Positions 53,401 to 62,806 of a stretch of DNA of 64,000 bases are shown here, piece by piece (the first letter of the stretch is position 1; the number at the start of each line of letters is the position of its first letter). The notes under the pieces are model-generated. The model saw only the letters and a list, made by a program, of their open reading frames with translations, had not been told where the DNA came from and made no database searches. Source of the stretch: Girardinichthys multiradiatus (taxonomy: Eukaryota > Chordata > Actinopteri > Cyprinodontiformes > Goodeidae); the NCBI RefSeq assembly GCF_021462225.1, contig NC_061818.1, positions 22,393,978 through 22,457,977 of the forward strand. The letters run 5' to 3'. A program made the translations under genes and the position numbers.

Positions 53401-53749
53401 AGTGTTTGAGTTCCTCAGTATTGAATGAATTTTCATAAACACTTCAATGAAAACTATTTAAAATCATTATTTTTTTCTCCCACTGCAGAGTGCAGGAGTC
53501 ATGTCTGTCTATCTTTTCATGAAGCGTTACACAGCAGAGGAAATCTACCAGGCTCGCCACCCCAATTTCTACCGGCCTCGGGTGAGCAACTGCTCCGAGC
53601 ACTCCGGTCAGTACCTCCACCCAGAGTCCTGGTCGCGTGGACGGAGCCCCTCAGACATCTCGAGTGAAGCCTCGCTCCAGATGAGCGCCAGCTACCCTGC
53701 TCTCCTCAAATGTCCTGACTATGTCCAGGTGTCATCCTCACCCTGCTGA
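44263..53749 (+). CDS. cacng5: Voltage-dependent calcium channel gamma-5 / TARP-like subunit (cacng5)
   Basis: A four-pass membrane protein of the claudin/TARP superfamily; the mammalian gamma-5 protein modulates AMPA receptors. Five coding exons (44263-44458, 47385-47471, 52228-52368, 52456-52601, 53489-53749) join in phase to 831 nt, 276 residues plus stop; mammalian CACNG5 is about 275. Seen: first membrane segment LLSSVFAISGLGLLGVAVST, a glycosylation site NQT, the GLWRVC signature of the family in the first extracellular loop, three more hydrophobic segments, and a cytoplasmic tail ending SSSPC, as gamma-5 does, rather than the TTPV of gamma-2/-3/-4/-8. The order prkca then cacng5 on the same strand matches human 17q24. 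The introns host several transposons but no exon is damaged. Confidence 0.93.
44700..45149 (+). other. cacng5 intron, no recognised features
   Basis: AT-rich intronic DNA between coding exon 1 and the first transposon remnant of this intron. No gene seen. Confidence 0.4.
45150..45700 (+). mobile_element. Degenerate Tc1-like fragment
   Basis: Plus-strand text: 'gtgtcaagcatggtggtggc' with 'agcaacgtcctggaactgtt' (GGGSxMxW region) and 'gttccaacagggcaatgctc' with 'ccacacatc' (QQDNAPxH region). It lacks an open frame and clear ends. Confidence 0.65.
45950..46133 (+). repeat. Dispersed repeat 3' end
   Basis: Contains 'ggggtgccttgagatgacat' and 'agcgctatataaataaataa' followed by ctgaa units, the same 3' module as the neighbouring repeat ending at 47033. 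Probably two copies of one retroposed family. Confidence 0.6.
46255..47033 (+). repeat. Dispersed retroposon-like repeat with (TTGAA)n tail
   Basis: A segment recurrent in teleost genomes from memory ('ctgctggaggtttcttcctg' and 'ttaaaagggagtttttcctc'), ending 'ccttgagatgacatgtgttg', 'gtgctatataaataaactg' and three aattg units. No coding potential recognised. Class (LINE 3' part or SINE) not determined. Confidence 0.6.
47385..47471 (+). CDS. cacng5: cacng5 coding exon 2
   Basis: Acceptor tctcag, donor GTGAGT. Encodes (G)DESGRCFTIEYMMPTSLQL and TSESTGNVL, the second half of the large extracellular loop with a conserved Cys. Confidence 0.9.
47472..48539 (+). other. cacng5 intron, left of the LINE fragment
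   Basis: AT-rich; a short cagt-type simple repeat lies at its right end (about 48537-48560). No gene recognised. Confidence 0.4.
48540..49380 (+). mobile_element. Truncated LINE (Rex1/CR1-like) 3' fragment
   Basis: A reverse transcriptase fragment with SKFADDSVIVSL (motif C, FADD), VVNDFLNWCEESFLNINVNK and LQYKYLGILIDENLSF in one frame (48570-48905), then decayed text and a 3' end 'aattgccccttggggataat' with CTTGA-type units. It is a different family from the 37240-40291 LINE, judged by the tail unit and RT sequence. Confidence 0.7.
49381..49986 (+). other. cacng5 intron between LINE fragment and Tc1
   Basis: AT-rich, no gene or repeat recognised. Confidence 0.4.
49989..51598 (-). mobile_element. 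Intact-looking Tc1-like transposon
   Basis: 1610 bp with TA duplications at 49987-49988 and 51599-51600. Inverted repeats of about 200 bp (49989-50190 and 51397-51598) start caggtccttctcaaaatatt and differ at only about two positions (one at 50046). Each repeat has an outer and an inner related block (tctcaaaatattagcatatt and tctcacaaaattagtatatt), the IR/DR layout needed by Sleeping Beauty-type transposases. It carries one uninterrupted transposase. The near-identical ends point to a recent insertion. It lies in the cacng5 intron between coding exons 2 and 3, antisense. Confidence 0.95.
50266..51270 (-). CDS. Tc1-family transposase, full-length open frame (334 aa)
   Basis: Cut-and-paste DNA transposase that would bind the 200-bp terminal repeats and insert at TA. 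Starts MGKTADLTAVQKATIDTLKQ at 51268-51270 and ends FISAKGFPTKY, the usual length for the family. N-terminal helix-turn-helix EITERIGCSQSAVSRHL, GRKKCGRKR basic segment in place of the GRPR hook, second HTH around TSRATVHRRVQEMGY, then the catalytic domain: LFSDESKF (first Asp), FQHDLAPAHSAK (second Asp), NSPDLNPIENLW (Glu), spaced as DD34E. No stop, frameshift or missing catalytic residue is visible. Activity cannot be judged from sequence alone. Confidence 0.93.
   Translation of the reverse strand: MGKTADLTAVQKATIDTLKQEGKTQKEITERIGCSQSAVSRHLSGKSVGRKKCGRKRCTMRRGDRTLRKIVEKGRFQTLGDLRKQWTESGVETSRATVHRRVQEMGYRCRIPQVKQLLNQKQRQKRLTWATEKQHWTVAQWSKVLFSDESKFCMSFGNQGARVWRKTGEKEMPKCQKSSVKYPQSVMVWGAVSAAGVGPLCFIKGRVNTASYQEILEHFMLPSAEKLYGDEDFIFQHDLAPAHSAKTTGKWFTDHGITVFNWPANSPDLNPIENLWDIVKRMLRDSRPNTLDELKAAIEASWASIRPQQCHGLIASMPRRIEAFISAKGFPTKY
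51616..51973 (-). mobile_element. SINE-like repeat, full-length copy
   Basis: Same family as 40292-40642, in minus orientation, 18 bp from the Tc1 end. A/B-box-like motifs (gtgtggttggtagc, gggttcaattccc) lie near its right side and a 'tcagtcagtcattttctacc' tail at the left. Flanked by a 9-bp target duplication gaatactgt (51607-51615 and 51974-51982), which defines the ends. Confidence 0.85.
52228..52368 (+). CDS. cacng5: cacng5 coding exon 3
   Basis: Acceptor cctcag, donor GTACAC. Encodes MIRSATPFPLVSLFFMFIGF and RTILAFVSGIFFILSG: the second membrane segment, a short loop and the start of the third. Confidence 0.93.
52456..52601 (+). CDS. cacng5: cacng5 coding exon 4
   Basis: Acceptor tttcag, donor GTGCAA. 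Encodes LALVVRLVLYIFSINDEMLN and YGWSFAFAALSFLLTE: third and fourth membrane segments. An Arg sits in the hydrophobic run (VVRLVLY) where mammalian gamma-5 has Gly. Confidence 0.93.
52602..53488 (+). other. cacng5 last intron
   Basis: Very AT-rich; the ORFs in it have no family features and overlap one another in different frames. No gene or repeat recognised. Confidence 0.5.
53489..53749 (+). CDS. cacng5: cacng5 last coding exon
   Basis: Acceptor actgcag; stop TGA at 53747-53749. Encodes the end of the fourth membrane segment (SAGVMSVYLFMKRYTAEEIY) and the cytoplasmic tail with GRSPSDISSEASLQM and YPALLKCPDY, typical of the gamma-5/-7 pair. A possible poly(A) signal AATAAA follows at 53808-53813. 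Confidence 0.94.
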   Translation, partial: SAGVMSVYLFMKRYTAEEIYQARHPNFYRPRVSNCSEHSGQYLHPESWSRGRSPSDISSEASLQMSASYPALLKCPDYVQVSSSPC

Positions 53750-54000
53750 GTCATCAGAGGCCAATTAAAGGTCACTAATGAGTCTCATAGAGTCAAATAG
53801 TTGAGTGAATAAAGAGGTTTCATTTATGGTAAAGAGACAAAATAATTAAGTTTGAGCCATCGGTCACAAATCTTGAGTTGGTTTAGTTTTCTATCAGGTC
53901 AAAAATATATTCTGCAAACTACTTTTAGTTGAAACAAGTGAACTAGAGGAAGTCTGCAAGTTAAAGTGGTATGCTGAAAAAGTAATGGTTTAATGTTTAT
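53750..54000 (+). other. Probable cacng5 3' UTR
   Basis: Follows the stop codon; AATAAA at 53808-53813 is a candidate poly(A) signal. The end is inferred. Confidence 0.4.
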
Positions 54001-54004
54001 TTAT

Positions 54005-54265
54005 AGTGAACTATTCATAAACCTTAAACTTTTTACCATTTTACTATGTTACAGTACAACCACACACTCCAGTGTATTTCATCAGGATTGTATGGGATAG
54101 ACCAACACAAAGCAGTGCATAGTTATGAGGTGGAATGAAAATGATGCAGAGTTTTGTGTTGGTCTGTCACACAAAACTCAAGTAAAATTTTGTAAAGTTT
54201 AAGATTGTGAGATGACAAGATGTAAAAAAAAATGTTTTTAAAAGTTTACAAAGCACTGCATGTAC
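54005..54265. mobile_element. Tc1-derived MITE (ends only)
   Basis: Two facing terminal-repeat-like arms: 'actttttaccattttactat' with 'ggatagaccaacacaaagca' on the left, and 'gttttgtgttggtctgtcac' with 'aaaagtttacaaagcactgc' on the right. They sit almost back to back with no transposase between them. Confidence 0.7.
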
Positions 54266-56945
54266 TTTGCTTTATTTGTATTTTAGCACATTATTGTTAG
54301 CTGTGGGTTGCGAGCAATGTGTAAAAATATGTATTACTACATACTATATCCAAGGGATGCAGAATGTATTAGTAGTTAATGTTTCATTGACCTTTTTCCC
54401 TTAGGGTAAATTATTTCGCTCCCGGAGGCCTAAATGTTTCTTTATGATTTTAATAAACACTGATAAATAAGCAATAAAGTCAAAATGTAATGGAAAAAGC
54501 AATAGTCTTTAATGTCTTTGTTAATATAATTAACACAGTACAAATTGGGATATTCTTAAATTTGATTATTCTTGTCATATCATTCACATCTGATAATTTC
54601 ATTTGGTTCTGCAAGGAGTGAATGAAAACACATTCTGCATCAGAAATATGTGGTGTGTTAACAGAAATCACAAGAGGTTTTGTGATGTTATTGTTAGTAT
54701 CCAGTATTGTCCATTTTAAACAACAGGGAACAAGTTAGAGAAACTATGTTGGCAAACATCACTTAAAAGTCTCAAAAGACATTTCTCTATTTTTCACAGC
54801 TCTGGCCAGTTATAGCAGTCTGTTTTGTATAGTTAAAGTTTTTTTTAAAAACATGAACAGATGTTGGACATAATCTAAATCATTACGATAACAATAGTAA
54901 ATAACTGAGTATTGTCTAGTATTTTCTTGACATACCTTAATATTACAGCAAAATGCCTCAATGCTTTTATGATCTCTGTGGCAACTGTGATCCTCTACAA
55001 TTTACATTTTCATGGTTCAGTACTATCATATGGACGTGTTGGTGGAGGGATAAAACATTGAGAACGGGACACAGAATAGGGTCTGAATATACAAATCTTT
55101 TTCTTACTCTCATAGTTATCCAGACCTGGAAAATAATTGAATCAGATTCCATACCATTTCCTGACTGTAAGGAAACCTTGTTAAAAAACAATAGTTGAAG
55201 TCCCAAAAGGGTCTTATTCTTTGTGAAACCGTCCAGTGCAGATGTTAAATTTTTTGTCTATTTCCATTAAGACTATATTTTATTTTGTAAGATTAAATAT
55301 TTGCAAATGTATAACAAATTAAACTTGTGCAACACTGTATGTGGATCAATCTTAGTTTAAAACAAAAATTCCACCTGAATTTATTTTAACTTTTGTAATT
55401 TTAGACAAACTGCCTGTAGGGGGCACCAATGTTCCATTTAATGCTCCTTACGTCTTTTTGCAGAAACACAACCTGTTTTTCCAAACATGTCCTGTTCTGC
55501 TTCCTGTTTGCTCACCTGGTTGCATTCAGTCAGCATCACAAAACTACACAGCCTTTCTCTACACTTAAAAGGTAATGGAAACATGTCTTGTCAAAGTGTT
55601 TTCTGTTACAAGGCTTAAAACTCCTTATTTATGCAAAGAAGTAGGTCAAAACGAGCGTCAATAATGAATATCCTTTGAGTCTGCTATAAGTATTATGTAT
55701 ACTTTATGTAGATACACGTAATGTACAACGTGACCAACAGCTCTTACAGACAATATAAAAATTAATGCAACCACAAACCCACAAAGGGCTGCAGAAGATA
55801 AAATTATGCCCTTATATCACAAGGCCTACATTTTATTTTACAATAACATACAAAACTATTGGTGTCATTGACATCTTTATCAGTTATATAATCATCATCC
55901 TAAACATGAAGCATCATATTCACTATAATCTTTCCCATTATTATAAATATAACCATCTTTTTCTCATCAGTCATGGCTTTTAAACATCTTTGTCACAGTT
56001 ATTAACCTAGATTCTCTTAATCACTTCAAATGTCATTTTTTGAACCAAATGATTGTTTAAGGCTTTTGCAAAGAAGACCCCAAACTTTAGCAAGATGCAA
56101 ACATGTTACAGAGTGTGCATACTACAACAAAGACAGTAAAACCTATACATTATATATACACATACATAACTTAGGCATACATTATTTAAAATTTACAGGG
56201 AGTAATAATAAAACCATTTCACCAATAAAAATAAATAATAAAAAGAAAGCTGGTTATTATGTAGAAAAGCAAGCAACAATCAAATGCAACAGGATCACAA
56301 TACATCAACCTTCACTAACATATGCAGTAGAGAAATGAAAAAAAAAACTGGAAAAAGCTTAATCGGACTGGTACCAACTGGGTTGCTGCAGAGCAAGAAA
56401 ACAAACCCGTTTTTAGACTTAAAAGGCTTTCTGAAAATGAAAGTGCTGCTGAAGTCGTAATCCTTAAGATGCTCAAGAAAACATATCTTTTAAAATATTT
56501 TACGGTATTAATAACTGCTTAGCGACAGCTAATTGGCATAAGATATTGTTGAGTATAATTTGCCTTCAAAGCACAAAACAAGTAAGCTGATGCAGCTTTT
56601 AGGGACTGCCATCCTATGAAGTACCAATCAAAGTAAAAAAGGTGTTTCTGGGGGGCTGTTCTGCTCTATACAGCTGGAGAAAACTCAGATTACTCTGGGA
56701 CTTTTTCTAGCATCTCATTACAAAGCAACTGGGGGTCTGATCTTTTTTCCCTATCATTGAATATATATCAATCCAAATGCTTTTACAGATCATGCTGGAC
56801 ATCTTGATGTTGAAGTTGTGACTGAGTGGAGAAGACACAAACTTGAATATTTTTAATACTAGAGAGGATGAATCATATGAAGTGCACCAATGCCAGAACG
56901 TTTTTAAATGGAAATAAAAACATTTTAACATGTTGAGACATGTGG
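54266..56945. other. Intergenic DNA between convergent cacng5 and cytohesin
   Basis: AT-rich. No gene, RNA or clear mobile element recognised; small ORFs lack family features. Confidence 0.5.
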
Positions 56946-58293
56946 TTTATTCAGGTTGTTAGAGAACAAGAGAGAGTGGGACTTTCAGCAGATAACAGGA
57001 AGGCTAAATGGAGAACAGAAAAGTTGTTCCAGTTCAACCATTTGAGCTTTTTAATCTCTGTCACTGACCATACAGGCCACTGTCCAAAACTGTTGGCAGC
57101 CTTTTGGTAAAGATCTACATTCTCAAGTGAAAACACATGAAGAATGCTGTTGCAGCAACGCTAACCTCATTAATAAGACGCTAAACACAATTTAAAATGT
57201 CAACTCCAAATATTTTGTTTCAAAATTCTATAATCTTGTTTTTACAGCGACGGCACATAGAGTGTGACATCGACATTTCAGCATGAGTGCCTCCAAGTAG
57301 TCAGATGATTATGATTGTGTGATTCATTCAGCTAATAGCCAGTGATGACCTAAGTTTCACTTTCAGTCTGAAACATTCAGGATCTTCAGAAGAATGAACA
57401 GCCTACAGAACATAGCATGAAACTGTGTAAGATTGCTGGGTCGTTGGAAGCAGGGCATCATGTTTTCCAATGGCGTTAAAACAAATGGCTGGTGTGTAAT
57501 GGTGTGGTAGGGCAATAAAGATTACAACTTCAGGTCTAAAAAAAGTTATATTTGAAGTCTCATATTAAAGCACCATTACTACTTAATCATAATAAAACAA
57601 AGTATACACATTTCAAGTCTCAGCTCCCAAAGAAAAGAATGACATCAGCCCAGCTGAATATAGACTCCAATGCTCTATTTGACACCTTTTTTTTCTGAGG
57701 TTACTCTGAGCAGGGTGCCAGGAGAGAAGAGCTCAGCCCCAGAATGAGATGATCAGCTATGGTTATGCTGAACTGACTCAAACACCAACCCTTAAAAATG
57801 TGCATCTGTTTCCTCACCCTGTTTATTCTTTGACCCCAGTGTTGATGGCCAACCACCTGAACTCTGGTTTTTAGTTTCAACAACCATTTTTTTAAAGCAC
57901 AGTGGAGGAAATACTTGCACACTGTATGCAAACAAACTTAACATGCACACTGAGGCACACACATACAAAACACAAACGAAGTTCTCTATAATAACCCACA
58001 TGCATGCATGTGCACCTGAAACATGGCAGTTGTGCTTTAGGGGGGAAACAGAAACATGTTTTAGTATCAGTGGGGGAGGGGGGGTTTGACATTAAGGGGA
58101 CACAAGCAGGCTGGTTCAATTGTTTTCTACTTCCTAGTAGTGTTTATGTATTCCCCTCATTTATAGAGCGTCCAGTTTTGTCTGCAAGTCAACAGGAGTT
58201 TCTGAGATCGACCAGTTTCGCAGCATGTCATTTATGTCTTCATGAATGCAGAGGAAGATGGAGCACTTTGGAGCTTGACTTGACTGTCTCTCT
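56946..58293 (-). other. Probable cytohesin 3' UTR
   Basis: On the minus strand, an AATAAA (plus-strand tttatt at 56946-56951) lies 1.35 kb beyond the cytohesin stop codon and no coding sequence intervenes. The extent is inferred from that signal only. Confidence 0.4.
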
Positions 58294-58366
58294 TCACTTC
58301 TTGTTGGCGATGCGTCTCTTCCTGGTGGCCAGCATGTCGTAGAAGGGGTCTCTGCTAATGCTCGCC
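58294..58366 (-). CDS. cyth3: Cytohesin last coding exon: polybasic tail
   Basis: Acceptor ctccag, stop TGA at 58294-58296. Encodes [20 protein letters not shown] and NKK. The basic tail contributes to membrane binding and autoinhibition in the family. The sequence is the main reason for calling cytohesin-3 over cytohesin-1. Confidence 0.92.
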
Positions 58367-61300
58367 CTGGAGAAGCCAATCAAAGGACAGAAATCAAACA
58401 AACAACGCCACATGAGAGGAGGGTCTCAAACACCCTTGATATGGAAATGGGACACATTTATGCAGACCCCTGCCTTAACCAGATCATAAAAACAGAAAAA
58501 AAAAGTTTGCGCAGTGACCTAGTTAGGTTTCCATGGTTTCAGAAGATGAGCTCCATCTCCATGCAGAGTTGTTTTTTTCTTCTTTCTCCAATTTGGAAGA
58601 ACCTCTTATGAGTTCCCTCTTCCAGAACGCAGAAACACATACAATCCCACACATTCCCTCTCACTCCCCTGCAGGTTTCTTGGCCTCAATGGAGGGTAAA
58701 CAATTGTGCATACGATTCCTGGCTTTTTTCTTTATAAGGAGCAGTGATGGAGAGTTACCGTCAAATGAGAGTGAGTCAGGAAGCCTGTTGGGCTCAGCTG
58801 AGAAGCCCAGTTTCATGGCTGCTAAATCCTGTTAGCACCAGCACAAAGAAAGAAGAGGCTAAACCCCCCACTGTGCCTATTTCTGATTCCCTTTGTAACG
58901 CCACACGATAAAGAAACATGCTGCAAACCATGACTGTGCCCCTGTTTCATAACGCTTATTGTCATTTCTAATGAAACAATGACTACTGTGGAGTGATCAA
59001 GCACAAGCAAAGCAGCCACAACTAATTGTCATTTCCCTCCATCCATTTCTGTCCTAGAAAACCCAACGTATCTAATGGAACATCAAAACTGAATAAATTA
59101 TTTCAACATAATCTGGATATGTGTGCTTGTGACCCAGGACAAGCAGTGCGTTTCCTTTGCCATCATGGCTTCTAAAGAAAAAAATTGTGATTTCCATAAA
59201 AAGCCTTTCATCTCCATAGGACCAGAGTCTTGTGGACCCCTCTGGTGAAGATGTGGCTGCGAACGGATCAGACCCAGAGCTACTTTGCTAAGTCACCCCC
59301 ATAGTGCCAGACACAGTCACGTATCCCTTCATCGTTTCCAGAGTAAATATGCTTTAATGGTATGGACACAAATTGATGAGGAATTGCAAAATATTACAGC
59401 ATAAAGGAGCTTTGTTCTGCTGAGCAAACTTTCTTTGACTTCACACCACCTTCAATACAGGCAATTACCAAGCAGCTAATACTTAGTTCATAGACTGCCA
59501 ATCTGAACTGTGAGTAGGACAGAGTGCAAATGTTTTACTATCCATTAAATCTTCTCACAGTTTGTCACATAACTGTGAAGAGAGTAGTATTGCATGTATG
59601 TGTTCAGGCCCATTTTATACTGAAAAGACTGACATCCTCTTACAAGGATAGGATGGGTAAGGACAGCATTAATTAGAAGCAGCCAAGAGGCCCAAGGTAA
59701 CTCTGGAGGAACTGCTAAGATCCACAGCTCATGTGGGACAATCTATTGTGGTGCTCTGTCAGTATTAAGCTATTTGGTCTTCATGTAAAACACTTTGAGT
59801 TGCGGAAAAGTAACACTGCACATGACCCTGAACACACCATCCCCACAATAAAACAAGGTGGTGGCAGCATCATGTTGTGGAGATGTTTTTCTTTAGCAGG
59901 GACAAAAAAGTTGGCCCAAGCTGATGGGAGGATGGAAGGAGTTAGATACAGGACAATCTTAGAAAAAAAGCTGTTAGAGGCTGCAAAAGACTTTAGACTG
60001 GGGTGGAGGTTCACCTTCAAGCAGGACAACAACTCTAAACATACAGCCAGAGCTACAACAGAATGGTGTTAGAATGGCCTAGTCAAAGTGCAGTTCAGTC
60101 CTTTATCCAATCTGTGTATCTACATAACCTAATCTGACTCAGATTGAGCAGTTCTGTCCAAAAGAATTGGTCAAGAAAATACAAATTTTCCTTCCACTTC
60201 ACAAAAGTGCACTACTTTGAATCTTTAATCGATCACATAAATTCCCAATAAAATTTGTTGAGGTTTGTGATTATGGCACGACAAGACGAAATAATGCAAG
60301 ACACTGTTCAAGGCTCAACAGTTGAATAATTTTTTTGTGTGCAGTTCTTTTAGACAGGTCAATGACATGTAAACTTAAATCCAACCGGATTATTAGCAAA
60401 TAACACAGCGTGAAGTCATTTCTAAAGCTCTCATTTAGCAATCAAATCTCAGTTGCCTGCGGTCTGCATTCAGTTTAAAGATAAGCAAACTGTTCTGAGT
60501 GAAATCAAACATCCAGAAAACAAGATAATATCCATTACTTGTAGCTAGCTCAGATGAAATTTCTGAAACTTTTTGCATCCTTCTTTAATATTAAAACAAA
60601 ATTTTCTGCTGAAAGCTAAATAAAAGCCATAGCAAAATCTGGGATTTTGCAGCAGAAACTCAGAAAAAGGTCAAACGTTAATTGTAAACTGAAACCATTT
60701 CAGCGCTCTGTAAATGTCTATCATCTGTGTAACCTGAGAAAAGTTGACCTTATCTCTCTTTCGTGTATTTTTGACAGAGAATGTTGTTTATTCAGTAGAG
60801 GAAACCCTGTAACCACAGTTGTTTGGGCTGATAAAATCAACATTTACAATTGTAAAACGCAAATATGATTTCTTTTAAGGTGGACTGTACCAATATTATC
60901 AGAAAGAAACTTACTTGATAGATTTTATCCACTCCTCCTTTTCCTCAGGCGTAGGTGCTGATATCCTGTAGACCACATGGTTGCCCTCGACAACGCGTCC
61001 GTCTGCCTCAGTCTTGCAGGCTTTGATCACCTGGCCCTTGTGATTGGGGTTGTATAACTCAAAACAGTTCTGGTGGAAAAGAAAAGAGCAGAAAATTAGC
61101 GTCTGGCAAGGAACATTTTCATAAACACCACAGTGAGACAGACATGCAAACAAAGACTCACAGGTTTCCGGGGCTCCTCAACTTCCCTAATACTAAGGTT
61201 CTCCAGTGGGATGATCCCACGAGGCTCTTTGTCCTATAAGAGTTAAAAAACAAGAGAGGAGATTAAACAAACAAGTGAATAGAAAGTAATGACATTAGGA

Positions 61301-62806
61301 ATCAATAATGAAAGATCACAAATTGAAACGGGAAAAGCCTATATAATCTTGTAAAACTGACATTAAGAATCAAAAGAAGGGGGAAAAAATCCAGTTTGAC
61401 ATGGTTCGAAGCTTTGAAATCAACCTCATGTTTTACCCTCCTCGTGTCCTCGCTGCTCAGATATAAAAGCGGATAATGCGTACTTGCAGCAGTCAGACAG
61501 AGGACAGGATATAATGATAGTGTCCTGAAGGATAATACCGGGGTATGGAGAGGACACTGCTGATGCTGCAGTCACACATGCAGCCACTTTTAAAAACATC
61601 CTTAGCTGAAGGCACACAGTGGGGGGGATATCAAGCAATTAATGACTGAGCAGAACACTATTAAAAACAATTACTAACATTCAAACCAGAAATGTAGGCA
61701 CAATTTCCTCAACTATAAGTAAAAATCAAAGAGAAATTCCTTATCTTTCCTTAAAAGCATAGGGTGAGCAGGTGTCTTCAACTCCAGTTCTTTACAAATT
61801 TTAGATGAATCTCTGCTTTATGTCATTAAATTCTGCAGAAGCCTGGTAATGAGCCAGTTATTATAAGAGCATGCACTGTTAAGAAACATTATCCTAAGCT
61901 TCGTAAATGTTGTGCCGCGTAGTTTAATCCATCAACAGCCAATTTCCCCATGGTAGCTCTGGGGGACAATTTGAGATCCACAGGTCAGGTGGGAGAATAT
62001 GTTGATTGTAAAACTGTTAGTTATCCACTCCATAAACCTGGCCTTTATTGAAGAGGCAAGAAGAAAGCCACATCCCTATGGTGACCCGTCATGGTAGCAG
62101 CATCATGCTGTAGGGATGGTTTTCTTAAGCAAGGAAAGAGAAGCCAGTTAGAGTTGATGGGAAGATGGATGGAACTAAATATGGGGCACACCCAAGAAGA
62201 AAACCTGATAGACGCTACAAACGACCTGAGACTGGGGTGGAGGTATTCCCTCCAGCACAACAGCGACTGTGAACATGATGTCAAAGCTACAATGGAATGG
62301 TTCAGATTAAAGCATATTAATAGGTTAGAACGGCCCAGTCAAAGTCAAGGCCTAACTCCAATTGAGAATCTGCGGCAAGACTTGAAAATTGTTGTTCTGA
62401 GATGCCTGAAAATTCAGTATTTTATACAGTACCAACTGGTATTGGTCTGTCACATAAAATCCCAATAAATTATAATGAAGTTTGTGGTTATAAAAGGGAC
62501 AAAGTTTGAAAAAGTTCAAGGGGTATGGGTAAGGCACTGTAAGTGGAGAAATGCCCCCTCAGTACTTGAGTCACTTCAAGATCAAACACCATAACCACAA
62601 AAATGAGTGCAGCAAACTTGAAGCATTTAAATGAAGATTACTGTCTTGAACCGATCCGTTTGTTCTAATTAAAGATTAATAAACTTCCTGAACTCAATAC
62701 ATAGTTCTTGTTCTCGGAGGAAGACTTACTGTTGTGTATTCGAAGTAGTAGAGGCAGTTGTCCGTCAGGATGAACCACCTTCTCTTCCAGGTTTTCACTC
62801 GGCCCC
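58294..62806 (-). CDS. cyth3: Cytohesin-3-like ARF-GEF, last four coding exons (PH domain and tail)
   Basis: A cytohesin: a Sec7-domain guanine nucleotide exchange factor for ARF GTPases, recruited to the plasma membrane by a PH domain binding phosphoinositides. Only the C-terminal part is in the window; coiled coil and Sec7 exons lie beyond 64000. Exons in reading order: 62806-62730, 61233-61162, 61069-60915, 58366-58294. They join in phase. Seen: [20 protein letters not shown] (PH strands with the phosphoinositide-binding Lys/Arg), [60 protein letters not shown] and the polybasic end [24 protein letters not shown] before NCFELY and the tail match CYTH3 as I recall it; CYTH1 ends in SSTKRH and CYTH2 in KKKQEQP. 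Transcribed towards cacng5. Confidence 0.9.
58367..59559 (-). other. Cytohesin intron, part without repeats
   Basis: No exon or mobile element recognised; ORFs here do not resemble cytohesin sequence. Confidence 0.45.
59560..60300 (+). mobile_element. Degenerate Tc1-like transposon
   Basis: Plus-strand transposase text: 'gaacacaccatccccacaat', then [32 protein letters not shown] and [17 protein letters not shown] in one 113-codon open stretch (59731-60072), followed by decay. A terminal-repeat-like 'ttgaggtttgtgattatggc' lies near 60257. Antisense to the cytohesin gene, within its last intron. Confidence 0.8.
60301..60914 (-). other. Cytohesin intron beside the PH exon
   Basis: AT-rich, nothing recognised. 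Confidence 0.4.
60915..61069 (-). CDS. cyth3: Cytohesin exon: PH domain end
   Basis: Acceptor caccag, donor GTAAGT. Encodes [20 protein letters not shown] and [20 protein letters not shown] up to EEWIKSI, including the C-terminal PH helix. Ends with two bases of a Lys codon. Confidence 0.93.
61162..61233 (-). CDS. cyth3: Cytohesin exon: PH domain middle
   Basis: Acceptor cttatag, donor GTGAGT; exactly 24 codons, [20 protein letters not shown] then PRKP. Confidence 0.92.
61768..61870. mobile_element. Decayed hAT-type MITE half
   Basis: Starts 'caggtgtcttcaactccagt' and continues through 'gcctggtaatgagccagtta', parallel to the left half of the 34911-35102 MITE. The right end is not visible. 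Confidence 0.45.
61890..62541 (+). mobile_element. Degenerate Tc1-like transposon
   Basis: Plus-strand transposase text with [40 protein letters not shown], and [17 protein letters not shown] in one open stretch (62091-62468). Ends 'gaaaaagttcaaggggtatg' with 'ggtaaggcactgt', the typical outer terminal repeat. The catalytic Asp region is mutated (QHNSDCEHD). Confidence 0.8.
62730..62806 (-). CDS. cyth3: Cytohesin exon: PH domain start
   Basis: Acceptor cgtcag, donor GTAAGT. Encodes [20 protein letters not shown] and FEYTT. The first two bases (GG) complete a Gly codon, the point where cytohesins vary between two and three glycines. Confidence 0.92.
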
